Positions 38,739 to 47,207 of a DNA stretch of 64,000 nucleotides are shown here, piece after piece. This stretch comes from Salinimonas profundi. Lineage in GTDB: Bacteria > Pseudomonadota > Gammaproteobacteria > Enterobacterales > Alteromonadaceae. The stretch lies in contig NZ_JABBXD010000001.1 of the NCBI RefSeq assembly GCF_014750655.1, positions 862,372 to 926,371 on the forward strand, written 5' to 3'. The notes beneath the pieces were generated by a model. That model ran no database searches. It was given only the letters and a program-made list of their open reading frames with translations, and was not told the origin of the DNA. The position numbers and the translations under genes are program-made. Within the stretch, counting starts at the first letter, position 1, and each line of letters starts with the position of its first letter.

Positions 38739-38873
38739 ATGGATGCGGTAACGTACAGAAATTCGAAAACTCAGAACCCAAAATCACAGCGCAAATCTTT
38801 TATTTCAACTCGTTGGCAGGCATTTGTGAAACAATGGCAGGCGCTGATGAACGGCACCATGGCAATGAAATAA
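38739..38873 (+). CDS. 44-residue SoxR-controlled small protein candidate
   Basis: ORF of 44 codons: ATG 38739 to TAA 38871-38873. It has an excellent ribosome site, AAGGAG, seven bases before the ATG. The product begins MDAVTYRNSKTQNPKSQ and ends WQALMNGTMAMK; it is basic (several Lys and Arg, one Asp, no Glu), with no membrane segment and no cysteine. The C-terminal half could form an amphipathic helix (RWQAFVKQWQALMN). It is the first ORF behind the SoxR promoter and nothing else follows before the convergent permease gene, so it is the only visible target of that promoter. I do not recognise the family. The translation signal and promoter make expression likely; function is open. Confidence 0.65.
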   Translation: MDAVTYRNSKTQNPKSQRKSFISTRWQAFVKQWQALMNGTMAMK

Positions 38874-39035
38874 AAACAGCCTTTCACAGCTATTGTAGCG
38901 GTGGTACCTCGAGCCTCAGGCAACGTGACGACACCATCATGCAGACCGGAACCATCTGCTAAGTCGCGAAAACTGGTAACAGTCGACGCAGCACGTTGTT
39001 GCACAAACGTGCTGCGATGTATCACCAACATCAGA

Positions 39036-40409
39036 CTAAAATATCAGCGATAAACCTGCTGCCAGTAAAAATGCAATACTGCCAAGGAGGGTTTCCATGA
39101 CCGTCCAGGTTTTCAGAGTGGTTTTTTCATCCATTCCCAGCAACCTTGAAACCAGCCAGAAGCCAGAGTCGTTAAAGTGTGACAGCACCGTGGCACCACC
39201 AGCAATGGCAATAACAATAAAGCACAGATCGAGCTCTGATAAACCACTGGTGGCGCTGACCACCGGAGCCATCAGTGATGCTGTTGTCGTAAGCGCCACA
39301 GTGGCCGATCCCTGCGCCACCCGCAAACAGGTTGAAATAACAAACGCAGCTACAATAACCGGCATGCCTGATGCCGAGAGCAAGTTTGCCAGTGCATCAC
39401 CTATCCCGCTGCTACGCAGTACACCACCAAACATGCCACCGGCACCGGTCACCAGAATTACCGCACAGATGGGCGCCAGCGAATCGGTACACAGCTTTTC
39501 CATTTTGACTTTGCCAAACCGACGCGTAAACAGCGCCAGGCACAATAGCAATGTAAGGAGTAACGCTACCGGTGTATTGCCTAACATGCGAAGCGTGTCC
39601 ACCCAGGCCAGGTCATCACCGATATAGCCCGCTACCTGTAAGCTGTTAAGACCGGTATCTAAAAAAATTAAACACACGGGTACCAGTAAAACGGTCATGA
39701 CCATGGCAAACGAAGGGGGGTTATCGATTACCTCATCATCCGTTGACTGGTAAAGTGCAGGAACCGGCAATATAAATTTATTGCCGGCGTAGCGACTATA
39801 TAAATACGCGCCGACATACCAGGTTATGACCGCCAGCGGTAAACCCACAACCAGCAGCAAACCAATATCGGCACCCAATAAATCTGACGCAGCAACAGGA
39901 CCAGGATGCGGAGGAACAAATGCGTGCATCACGGCAAAGGCGCCAGCCACCGGAAGTGCAAAATGCAGTACTGAACCCTTTACCCTGCGCGCGACGCTAA
40001 GCAATATCGGCATTAATACAATCAGGCCGGCATCAAAGAAAATGGGAAAGCCGAACATCAACGATGCGACACCCAGCGCAAATGGTGCACGCGCTTCACC
40101 GAAGCGATTTATCAACGTGTCGGCCAAAACCCTGGCGCCGCCCGTCTCCTCCAGAATTTTTCCAATCATACTGCCCAAACCAACCAGCAGCGCCACCGCC
40201 GCAAGCGTAGAGCCAAAGCCGGACATCATGACCGGCACCACTTTGTCCGTAGCAACGCCGGCAACCAGAGCGGTAAGCAGACTCACCAGAGTCAGGGCTG
40301 CAAAGGCATGCACTTTAAACCGGATAATAAGCAGCATTAACACTACAATAGCGCCGGCGCCTGTTGCCAGTAAAAATGCAGGGTCAGCGGCGTAGGTCAC
40401 AGCATCCAT
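39036..40409 (-). CDS. GntP-family gluconate:proton symporter
   Basis: 457 residues with about 12-13 hydrophobic segments. GMSGFGSTLAAVALLVGLGSMIGKILEETGGA-type segment, FFDAGLIVLMPI, MHAFVPPHPGPVAAS and the C-terminal GGATVLSHFNDSGFWLVSRL are the GntP family landmarks. It brings gluconate in with protons. The gluconokinase gene is divergent at 40541, with two GntR-like operators in the 131-bp spacer, and the regulator gene follows the kinase. E. coli has several paralogues (GntT, GntU, GntP), so no one symbol is given. Confidence 0.95.
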   Translation of the reverse strand: MDAVTYAADPAFLLATGAGAIVVLMLLIIRFKVHAFAALTLVSLLTALVAGVATDKVVPVMMSGFGSTLAAVALLVGLGSMIGKILEETGGARVLADTLINRFGEARAPFALGVASLMFGFPIFFDAGLIVLMPILLSVARRVKGSVLHFALPVAGAFAVMHAFVPPHPGPVAASDLLGADIGLLLVVGLPLAVITWYVGAYLYSRYAGNKFILPVPALYQSTDDEVIDNPPSFAMVMTVLLVPVCLIFLDTGLNSLQVAGYIGDDLAWVDTLRMLGNTPVALLLTLLLCLALFTRRFGKVKMEKLCTDSLAPICAVILVTGAGGMFGGVLRSSGIGDALANLLSASGMPVIVAAFVISTCLRVAQGSATVALTTTASLMAPVVSATSGLSELDLCFIVIAIAGGATVLSHFNDSGFWLVSRLLGMDEKTTLKTWTVMETLLGSIAFLLAAGLSLIF

Positions 40410-40444
40410 AAAATGTCCTGTTTTTTAGTTATTCACAAACATTG

Positions 40445-40474
40445 TCGTTACCGGTAACATGTTACCGATAACAT
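40445..40474. promoter_or_regulatory. Paired GntR operators between permease and kinase genes
   Basis: Two adjoining palindromes: GTTACCGGTAAC (40447-40458, perfect) and ATGTTACCGATAACAT (40459-40474, one central mismatch). Both resemble the GntR site of E. coli (ATGTTACCCGTATCAT as I recall). They lie 35-70 bp in front of the permease start and about the same from the kinase start, fit to repress both genes. Confidence 0.85.
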
Positions 40475-40540
40475 TTGTCACGTAAACATATTTTTAACAG
40501 CCTACCCTAAATTTACGGGAATAGGCGGAAAGGGACAGCT

Positions 40541-41065
40541 ATGGCAGCATTAAGCATTATTGTGATGGGCGTGAGCGGCTCAGGTAAAAGCACTGTCGGC
40601 GCTGCGCTCGCCCGGGCACTAAATATAAAATTTATTGATGGTGACGATCTGCACCCTCGCGCTAATATTGAAAAGATGGCCCGTGCAGAACCTCTCAATG
40701 ATGATGACAGAGCGCCCTGGTTACAGCGGATTAATGACGCCGCCTTTAGCTTTACGCATAAAAATGAAGGCGGCGTGATCGTTTGCTCAGCATTAAAAAA
40801 GGCCTACAGAGATGCTATCAGGCAAGATAATTCAAACCTTGTGTTTGTATTTCTTGAGGGCGATCAGACAATGATCACCAAGCGCATGATGCAGCGCCAG
40901 GGTCATTTTATGAAACCAGGCATGTTGGACAGTCAGTTCGCGACTCTTGAACGACCTTCCGAACAGGAGGCAGACGTGCTTACGATTTCTGCTGAACCTG
41001 CTGTTGATGAGATCGTAAATAGCATCCGACAGGCACTGACTATATCGGGATTATTGACGAAGTAG
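40541..41065 (+). CDS. gntK: Gluconokinase
   Basis: 174 residues. P-loop MGVSGSGKSTVG near the N-terminus, DGDDLHPRANIEKMARAEPL, which binds gluconate, PWLQRIND, and VCSALKKAYRD. The enzyme converts gluconate and ATP to 6-phosphogluconate for the Entner-Doudoroff or pentose phosphate route; the genes for those steps are not in the window. It is divergent from the permease and convergent with the regulator gene (9 nt apart). Confidence 0.96.
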   Translation: MAALSIIVMGVSGSGKSTVGAALARALNIKFIDGDDLHPRANIEKMARAEPLNDDDRAPWLQRINDAAFSFTHKNEGGVIVCSALKKAYRDAIRQDNSNLVFVFLEGDQTMITKRMMQRQGHFMKPGMLDSQFATLERPSEQEADVLTISAEPAVDEIVNSIRQALTISGLLTK

Positions 41066-41074
41066 TGCGAAATT

Positions 41075-42073
41075 TTAGCCGGTGGCGCCGTTTGTAAAAG
41101 AAAAACCAACATCATGCCTGACGGCCCCGGCACGTTTGCCCGTTATTGCGTCCAGCAAATAGCGGGCACTGATTTCACCAATTTGGTATCGCGGGGTTAT
41201 CACACTGGTTAGTGCAGGCGACACAGCCTGCCCGATATCAAGTCCGTTATAACCAATTATTTTCATTTGTTCCGGCACGGAGATCTGCTGGTCGCGGCAC
41301 CAGAATAAAGCACCAATGGCCAGGTCATCGTTGGTACACAACGCTCCGTCCATGGCCGGACAGACAGACATCGCTTTTGCCATAAGTCTGCGTCCGGCGG
41401 AGAAATCTGATGCGCCGGCCATTTCTATGGTAACAGGATCAAGCCCGGCCTCATCCATGGCCTGTTCGTATCCCGCCTGACGAAGAAGAGTGCGCGTATC
41501 CATTCTGGCGGCAAAATAGACCGGCGCTCGACACCCGTTGGTTAACAGTCTCTGCGTCGCTTGTTTTGCAGCCTCCTGATGGTCCAGCCCCACCGCCATA
41601 TCCAGTGGCGAGGCCGGTAACTCCATCGATTCAACGATCGGGATTCCCGCCTGCATCAACATCTGGCGTGTTTTATGGGTATGGTGGGTTTCGGTCAGAA
41701 TTATGCCATCTATCTGATAAGACAGCAGAGCGGCAATCCTGTGCTGCTCTTCTTGCTCATCGTAACCGGTATGCGCCAGCAAAGTGTCATAGCCGTACTC
41801 TCGGGTCACCGACTCTATTCCCTGTACCAGGGCTGAAAAAACCTGATTCGACAGCGAGGGGATCACAATACCAATGGCTTTGCTTGAAGAACGGGACAAC
41901 ATAGAGGGTGCACGATTTTGAATATAGCCCAGTGTATCAATCGCAGCGCTGATTCGGGCACCCGTTGGGGCGGCCACCGTGTCCGGGTGACGTAAGTAGC
42001 GCGACACGGTCATTTTGGTAACGCCAACAGTGTCAGCAATTTGTTGTAAGGTTACGCGTTTAAGTTTACTCAT
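41075..42073 (-). CDS. gntR: LacI-family gluconate repressor GntR
   Basis: 332 residues from ATG 42073; the frame runs 38 codons further up, but LacI-family proteins begin close to the helix-turn-helix, here RVTLQQIADTVGVTKMTVSR. The hinge helix and a periplasmic-binding-like effector domain follow (KAIGIVIPSLSNQVFSALV, DGIILTETHHT, GALCTNDDLAIGAL). In E. coli GntR is released from DNA by gluconate. A palindrome in its own leader (42094-42113) suggests autoregulation. The ribosome site is weak. Confidence 0.9.
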   Translation of the reverse strand: MSKLKRVTLQQIADTVGVTKMTVSRYLRHPDTVAAPTGARISAAIDTLGYIQNRAPSMLSRSSSKAIGIVIPSLSNQVFSALVQGIESVTREYGYDTLLAHTGYDEQEEQHRIAALLSYQIDGIILTETHHTHKTRQMLMQAGIPIVESMELPASPLDMAVGLDHQEAAKQATQRLLTNGCRAPVYFAARMDTRTLLRQAGYEQAMDEAGLDPVTIEMAGASDFSAGRRLMAKAMSVCPAMDGALCTNDDLAIGALFWCRDQQISVPEQMKIIGYNGLDIGQAVSPALTSVITPRYQIGEISARYLLDAITGKRAGAVRHDVGFSFTNGATG

Positions 42074-42093
42074 TAAGGACGCCGCTGGCTGCG

Positions 42094-42113
42094 TGATGTT
42101 ACTTGTAACATCA
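42094..42113 (-). promoter_or_regulatory. GntR-like operator in front of gntR
   Basis: TGATGTTAC (42094-42102) and GTAACATCA (42105-42113), perfect arms around TT. The ATGTTAC half-site is the same as in the operators at 40445-40474, which ties the three sites to one regulator. It is 21 bp upstream of the gntR start, so bound repressor would block gntR transcription. Confidence 0.8.
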
Positions 42114-42580
42114 TACCTTAACGTCAGAATATATATCAGTGCCAGTTTGATATTTTCACGCTCATTGTTGCAAACCTGAGCAGGCAAAGTTGCGTCAATT
42201 GCGATGCGTGTGTTGACGAATCAAACATTGCGTCACCATGAAAAATGTTTTCTTTGTATGCCCGTGAATCAATCCACAAAAGTGCTCAGCTAACTTTTGT
42301 TATGAAAATACTCATCAGCTTTGCCTACCGCGCCTGGTGCCGTTGGACCTTCCTGCCTGTGACAATGATGGTTACCAGTGGCTTGGATCGCATTTTTGCA
42401 AAGGATTCTACCCGCTGGTATGAAAAAGCAATCCTAGTCGGCATTTTTGTCATATTAAACGCAAAGGTAAATTATCGTCATCATGGGTGCCACACACGCG
42501 GCGGCAGAAACAGCCAGATAAACTATGAGCCTAAGGCGACGTCACAAAAACGTTTGCACCAGAATCTTGAAAGGATGACC
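42114..42580 (+). other. Spacer in front of the App1-like gene, coding status unclear
   Basis: 467 bp between gntR and the phosphatase start. The phosphatase frame stays open through 42245-42580 and includes ATG 42302 (MKILISFAYRAWCRW). That extension has no recognisable domain, and the strong ribosome site sits directly before ATG 42581, so I treat the stretch as leader and promoter, with an extended N-terminus as a less likely option. Confidence 0.4.
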
Positions 42581-43705
42581 ATGCAAAAAACCACACGCAA
42601 ATGGATACATCGCCTGGAAAGACGAATCGATCGATTAAGACATCGTTATAAGCGCTGGTACGGTTACTCACCGGTTGTTGTGCAACCCTACATGACTTAC
42701 GGCACAGCCGATGAATTGTGGGTGGCCGGCAGGTTGCTGGAAGCCAAAGGCGTGCAGGGAGGGCTTGATGATAGTCGGTGGAAAAATCTGGTGCATATGC
42801 TGCGACGTTATCAAAGCGATGAAATTCCCTTTACCGATATTACACTAGCGCTTGGAGACGAAGAACGCACGGTGACTACTGACGCTGACGGTTACTTTCA
42901 CTATCAATGGAAGAAACCGGAGGCAGACAACGTGCAGCAGCCCTGGACACAACTCACTCTGCAAACTGTTGATCCAGAACTTCCCAGGGCCGAGGAACAG
43001 AGCATTGCTGAAGTCTCAGTGCCGGCAGATAGCGCAGAGTTTGGCGTAGTCAGCGACGTTGACGATACCATCATGCGAACCGGGGCAACCAATTTTCTTC
43101 GTCATACGAAAACCGTGTTACTAAACAACGCCCACAGCCGCGAGCTGTTTCCTGGTACGGCAGAATTCTATTCAGCTCTGCAACGAGGCGCGTCAGGACA
43201 CGCCAACAATCCTTTCTTTTATGTGTCCAGCAGCCCCTGGAATATTTATGATTTAATCGCAGAGTTTATTGCAATACATGAGTTACCTAAGGGGCCTGTA
43301 TTACTAAAAGACTTTGGTTTGCGCGAAGATCGCTGGTTTAAAAGTGGTCATGAAGGCTATAAAAAAGAGCGTATAGAGGCAATCCTCAATACCTACCCGG
43401 AATTAAAACTGGTACTGATTGGGGACTCTGGCCAGCATGATGTGTATGCCTATCTTGAGATAGTCAAAATGTATCCTGACAGGATTGCCGCCGTGTATAT
43501 TCGTGACCTGAAACCCGCATCACGCTCAGAAAAATTAAATACTGCCGCCGATAAATTTGCTGATCATAATGTACCATTTACGTTTATTGAGGATGCTGCA
43601 GAGGCCGCCTCGCATGCAGCGTCACTTAATCTGGTAACGGAAAAATCCGAGCAGGAGGTCAAGGAGGATGTGGCTGAAGCGCGGTCGCAAATGAATGCAG
43701 AGTAA
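42581..43705 (+). CDS. App1-family (DUF2183) phosphatidate phosphatase-like protein
   Basis: 374 residues from ATG 42581, preceded by AAAGGA at about 6 nt. The HAD-like active site VSDVDDTIMRTGA (about 155-167, DxDxT) and the C-terminal LVLIGDSGQHDVYAY (motif IV) plus YVSSSPWNIYD are those of the App1/DUF2183 family. The yeast member dephosphorylates phosphatidic acid; the role of bacterial ones is not established. An N-terminal Lys/Arg-rich helix may bind membranes. The C-terminal 60 residues are acidic and low in complexity. It converges with the sugar dehydrogenase gene. Confidence 0.87.
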   Translation: MQKTTRKWIHRLERRIDRLRHRYKRWYGYSPVVVQPYMTYGTADELWVAGRLLEAKGVQGGLDDSRWKNLVHMLRRYQSDEIPFTDITLALGDEERTVTTDADGYFHYQWKKPEADNVQQPWTQLTLQTVDPELPRAEEQSIAEVSVPADSAEFGVVSDVDDTIMRTGATNFLRHTKTVLLNNAHSRELFPGTAEFYSALQRGASGHANNPFFYVSSSPWNIYDLIAEFIAIHELPKGPVLLKDFGLREDRWFKSGHEGYKKERIEAILNTYPELKLVLIGDSGQHDVYAYLEIVKMYPDRIAAVYIRDLKPASRSEKLNTAADKFADHNVPFTFIEDAAEAASHAASLNLVTEKSEQEVKEDVAEARSQMNAE

Positions 43706-43855
43706 AACGCGCTCTTCACTCAAAAAATATTAGCGCTTAACCTGCTTTGAACAGGGAACGATTCACCAATGACTCTGCTGTCACACAATGTATTGCTACT
43801 GTGAAAATTGCCAAGCGATAAGACTGACGTGACCGTTTATAAAACAGATAATGCG

Positions 43856-43901
43856 TGCTGCCTGCAGAATTAAAATCTCGTATTTTATTCTGTAGGCAGC
43901 A
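43856..43901. terminator. Long inverted repeat between convergent genes, likely terminator
   Basis: Left arm 43856-43876 and right arm 43882-43901 (TGCTGCCTGCAGAATTAAAA against ATTTTATTCTGTAGGCAGCA) pair over about 20 bp with one bulge and one G-T, loop of five. The A/T-rich inner end is at the loop rather than at the 3' side, so it is not a standard terminator for either gene, but the place between two convergent stops fits that job. Confidence 0.5.
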
Positions 43902-43915
43902 ACCAGTGCGCAAAG

Positions 43916-45076
43916 CTATTTATTGCGCTGAAGCTTTATCAGGCGGCCGCCCTCTTTATCCTCAAGCACATAGATATTGCCCATGCCATCCTGCTCCACT
44001 TCGCGGACGCGCTTGCCCCACTCGTAGCGTTCTGCTTCTTCAGCCTGCCAGCTATCTTCGTCATTCTTATTGAATGTAACGCGAACAAGCGCCTTTGAAG
44101 ATAAGCCGCCAATAAAGCCGTTACCTGTCCAGTCGCTGAATTTATCACCTTTGTAAATAATGAAACCTGCAGGGCTGATAGCAGGTACCCAGGCGAGTTC
44201 TGGCTCTTTAAAGACGGGGTAATCTTCATGGTTAGGTATTTTTACACCCGAATAATGATCGCCTTGCGATACCATCGGATAGCCATAATTACGACCTCTT
44301 TCAATGATATTGAGCTCATCGCCATGCTTGGGACCCATCTCATGCGTCCATAGATTGCCTTTTTCGTCAAAGTCGATGCCAAGGGGATTGCGATGGCCCA
44401 GCGTCCAAATCTGGTCAGCAACACTGCCATTTCCGAAAAACGGGTTATCTTCAGGCGCGCTACCATCTTCATTCAGGCGCAGGACTTTGCCCAGGTTCAT
44501 CGCCATGTTCTGAGCCGGCGTAAATTTTTGTCTGTCGCCGGAAGTGATAAACAGGTAACCATCAGGCGAAAACGCCATACGATGGGAATAGTGCCCGTTT
44601 CCGGTCATTTTAGGTGCCTGACGCCAGATGATTTCTCGTTCTGATAAGCTTGCATTGCTATCAGAAATGCTCAGCGTTGCGCGCTCAATAACGGCGCCAC
44701 TGAATTCATCGTTTTGCGGATCGCGTTCTATATAAGAAATGTATATAGTATTGTTTGATTCAAATTCAGGATGGATGATGACATCACCCAATCCGCCCTG
44801 ACCACGGGGTGTGACATCAGGAACATTTTCAACTGAAAAGCGCTTTTGCTGATTTTTATCAAGCAGCCACAGCTTGCCTGTCTTTTCAGTCACCAGACTA
44901 TGGCCATCGGGCAAAAATGTCATCGCCCAGGGCTGGTCAAATGACGCCATAACACTGCCCGTCAGCGAAGCACCATTGCTGCCTTTCATCTCAATCTGCT
45001 CTGATGATTCGGACTGCGCCACAGTAACAAACGATGTTGCGGCCAGCGTCAGAAATAAAGCTACTTTTTGTCGCAT
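43916..45076 (-). CDS. PQQ-dependent soluble aldose sugar dehydrogenase (YliI-like)
   Basis: 386 residues from ATG 45076, followed by a signal peptide (cleavage near VAQS); the frame continues 20 codons upstream without support. GSDH-type beta-propeller marks: DQPWAMTFLPDGHSLVTEKTG, GQGGLGDVIIHPEF, SGDRQKFTPAQNM, LGKVLRLNEDGSAPEDNPF, GHRNPLGIDFD and EMGPKHGDELN, where the His and Arg bind PQQ. The periplasmic enzyme oxidises aldose sugars to lactones. No PQQ synthesis genes are in the window. The aldonates could feed the gluconate locus 2 kb away, an inference from proximity. Confidence 0.92.
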   Translation of the reverse strand: MRQKVALFLTLAATSFVTVAQSESSEQIEMKGSNGASLTGSVMASFDQPWAMTFLPDGHSLVTEKTGKLWLLDKNQQKRFSVENVPDVTPRGQGGLGDVIIHPEFESNNTIYISYIERDPQNDEFSGAVIERATLSISDSNASLSEREIIWRQAPKMTGNGHYSHRMAFSPDGYLFITSGDRQKFTPAQNMAMNLGKVLRLNEDGSAPEDNPFFGNGSVADQIWTLGHRNPLGIDFDEKGNLWTHEMGPKHGDELNIIERGRNYGYPMVSQGDHYSGVKIPNHEDYPVFKEPELAWVPAISPAGFIIYKGDKFSDWTGNGFIGGLSSKALVRVTFNKNDEDSWQAEEAERYEWGKRVREVEQDGMGNIYVLEDKEGGRLIKLQRNK

Positions 45077-45959
45077 ACTGAATCTACCCTTTTTGACGTT
45101 TGCGTTACCCACGCCACACGAAAGTGGTACACGCAAATAGTAAATAATATTAGTACTACGCGCTTTTCGCGCTAAAGCTCAAACTAATATGGTAGGCAGC
45201 GCGGGCATTTACTGGTTGGTCAATGGGTTAAGTGTAGAGCTATCAAAATAGTGTCAGGGTGTTGATTTCTCGCATCGCTAGAAAAATCGGAAAGGATTAG
45301 TCGGTCAAGAGCCACAAGCTATTGTTTAACGGTTGTAATTTAAACAACAACTTTGTACTTACAGCACACGTTAACCTTCCCTCGACAATGCTAAAAGTGT
45401 CCTATCTTGCTTATCCGATAAGGCGTCTGAATAGGCAGACATGGAGAATGTATTTAAGCCGAAACACACAGGATGAAGATAGCCGCCACTTCTTGAACAT
45501 ACTCGATTTCATACTATGAATCCGTATGGGTGAACTGCTATTAGCCGACCTGGTCACTCGCATTACGCTGACATAACTGACATTGGCGTTTTCGTTTTCC
45601 GAGGCTGTATGAAATTCATTATGCCCCCGGTCAGCCGGATATGTATGCCCAAGCTGTCAGGCTGGCTACCGGTACCGGCAAGAGGCCAAGAGCCTCTTCC
45701 GACGCGCTTTGTCCCACTGACCAAATGCCCCAATTAAACATATTTAACCCTCCAGGCCCCCTCTTATAACCTTCCTGAATAATCTTGCCGGGGTAAATCG
45801 TAGTAACAATCATGTCGGCGTTTTATCAACAACGTTTACTCAATCAAGTCTGACTCCCTGCATTCTGCCATTGAGTTGCACTGAAGCGTGGTACGACTTC
45901 AGCTCTTTGGGAGTCTGGCAGACCTTTCACATCAACCAGTTAGTTACTTTGGGGAAATC
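45077..45959. other. Gene-poor spacer of 0.88 kb
   Basis: No convincing gene. Two ORFs of 60-65 codons (45322-45519 plus, 45631-45813 minus) lack a ribosome site and any recognisable sequence. A hairpin AAGAGGC/GCCTCTT lies at about 45683-45701 without a T-run. The left end should carry the dehydrogenase promoter and the right end that of the DUF4345 gene. Decayed genes or a small RNA are possible but not supported. Confidence 0.5.
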
Positions 45960-46310
45960 ATGATCGACACGCTTAACATTATTGCAATGGTGCTTACTAT
46001 CGCCCTGGGACTGGTAGGATTCCTCGCTCCGGACTTTACCATGAAGCAACTTGGTCTCAGACCAGACGGCAGCAACATGGGCTATACCGAAATCCGGGCG
46101 GCAAACGGCGCTTTATTTGTTGGTGCCGGTCTTGGGGCATTATTTTTATCCCTCCCTGCAGCCTTCGCGATGGTCGGTTTTCTTTATGCAGGCGCCGCAG
46201 TTGGCCGAATTACCGGAATTCTGTTCAACAACGCCAGCTCGAAACAAAGTTGGGGCTATTTCAGTGCAGAAGTCGGTCTGGCGATATATTTGCTGGCAGC
46301 AAATCTGTGA
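45960..46310 (+). CDS. DUF4345-like small membrane protein
   Basis: 116 residues from ATG 45960, preceded by GGGGA. Three to four hydrophobic segments; the conserved-looking GYTEIRAANGALFVGAGLGA and GRITGILF stretch resembles DUF4345-type membrane proteins, which have no known function. The frame is open 24 codons upstream but the ribosome site favours this ATG. The SDR gene follows after 42 nt, so the pair is likely an operon. Confidence 0.75.
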   Translation: MIDTLNIIAMVLTIALGLVGFLAPDFTMKQLGLRPDGSNMGYTEIRAANGALFVGAGLGALFLSLPAAFAMVGFLYAGAAVGRITGILFNNASSKQSWGYFSAEVGLAIYLLAANL

Positions 46311-46352
46311 ATATCTAAATTTAACTCAACTTCCTGATAAACAGAAGGTCAT

Positions 46353-47207
46353 ATGAAATCAATCATTATTACAGGTGCATCTTCAGGACTCGGTGAATCC
46401 ATATCCATTAAGTTTGCGCGAGAAGGATGGTTAGTATTTGCCGGCGTTCGCAACGAGGACGATGCGAAAAACCTTACTGAAAAAGAACCTCAGATACAGC
46501 CTGTTTTTCTGGATGTATCAAAGCCAGAACAAATTAAGGCGGCGGTAGACTTCGTTTCTGAAAAACTGGACGGGCAAACACTCGGCGGACTCGTAAATAA
46601 TGCAGGAATTGCCAAACTCGGCCCTCTGGCTTTACAGGATATCGACGAATTTATACAGCATTTTGAAGTCAATGCCTTTGGCGGACTGCGAATGGCTCAG
46701 GCTTTTCTCCCCCTGTTAGGCACGGATAAGAGCCGCAATGGCGATCCCGGACGCATTATCAACATAACCAGTGTCGGCGGTGAACTGCCATCACCGTTTC
46801 TGGGCGCTTATACCGCCAGCAAACACGCGATGGAAAGCATCACAGACAGTTTGCGTCGTGAGTTGATGGTGTACGGTATAGATTCAATTTCAATTGGTCC
46901 AGGCAGTGTTAAAACGCCAATCTGGAAGAAAGCAAAGGAAGCAAATGCTGCAGAGCAATATAAAGACAGCGCGTGGAAGGACTCACTTAAAACCTTCCTG
47001 GATGTGATGATAGAAGGAGGAGAGGACGGACTCGAAACGGCAGAAATTGCCGATGTGGTTTATGAGGCTATGACCGCTGAGAAACCTAAAGCACGTTATG
47101 CACCTGTACCGAATAAGCTCATCAACTATACTCTGCCCACTATGCTACCAGAGCGTCTTGTCGACAAGATATTTGCGAAGAAATTTGATATTAAAGAAGA
47201 CGGTTAG
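46353..47207 (+). CDS. Short-chain dehydrogenase/reductase
   Basis: 284 residues. Nucleotide-binding TGASSGLGESIS, NNAG (LVNNAGIAKLG), the catalytic triad Ser (ITSVGGELPS) with YTASKHAME, and a C-terminal extension (KPKARYAPVPNKLINYTLP) like that of classical SDRs close to retinol/steroid dehydrogenases. NAD(P)-linked oxidation of an alcohol or reduction of a ketone is expected; the substrate is unknown. AGAAGG precedes the start. It seems to be co-transcribed with the small membrane protein at 45960. Confidence 0.92.
   Translation: MKSIIITGASSGLGESISIKFAREGWLVFAGVRNEDDAKNLTEKEPQIQPVFLDVSKPEQIKAAVDFVSEKLDGQTLGGLVNNAGIAKLGPLALQDIDEFIQHFEVNAFGGLRMAQAFLPLLGTDKSRNGDPGRIINITSVGGELPSPFLGAYTASKHAMESITDSLRRELMVYGIDSISIGPGSVKTPIWKKAKEANAAEQYKDSAWKDSLKTFLDVMIEGGEDGLETAEIADVVYEAMTAEKPKARYAPVPNKLINYTLPTMLPERLVDKIFAKKFDIKEDG

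Noticed and set aside
38771..39031. 86-codon ORF on the minus strand opposite the SoxR-driven small ORF
   Set aside because: No ribosome site, odd composition, and it overlaps the better supported 44-codon ORF with soxbox promoter and AAGGAG.
38739..40409. The small SoxR ORF and the GntP permease both begin MDAVTY
   Set aside because: Six shared residues with several synonymous differences and no further likeness; taken as chance, not as a duplicated gene start.
42245..42580. In-frame N-terminal extension of the App1-like protein
   Set aside because: No domain or signal peptide is seen there, while ATG 42581 has AAAGGA at the right distance.
45631..45813. 60-codon minus-strand ORF in the 0.88-kb spacer
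   Set aside because: It begins with ATG but has no ribosome site and no recognisable sequence; not supported as a gene.
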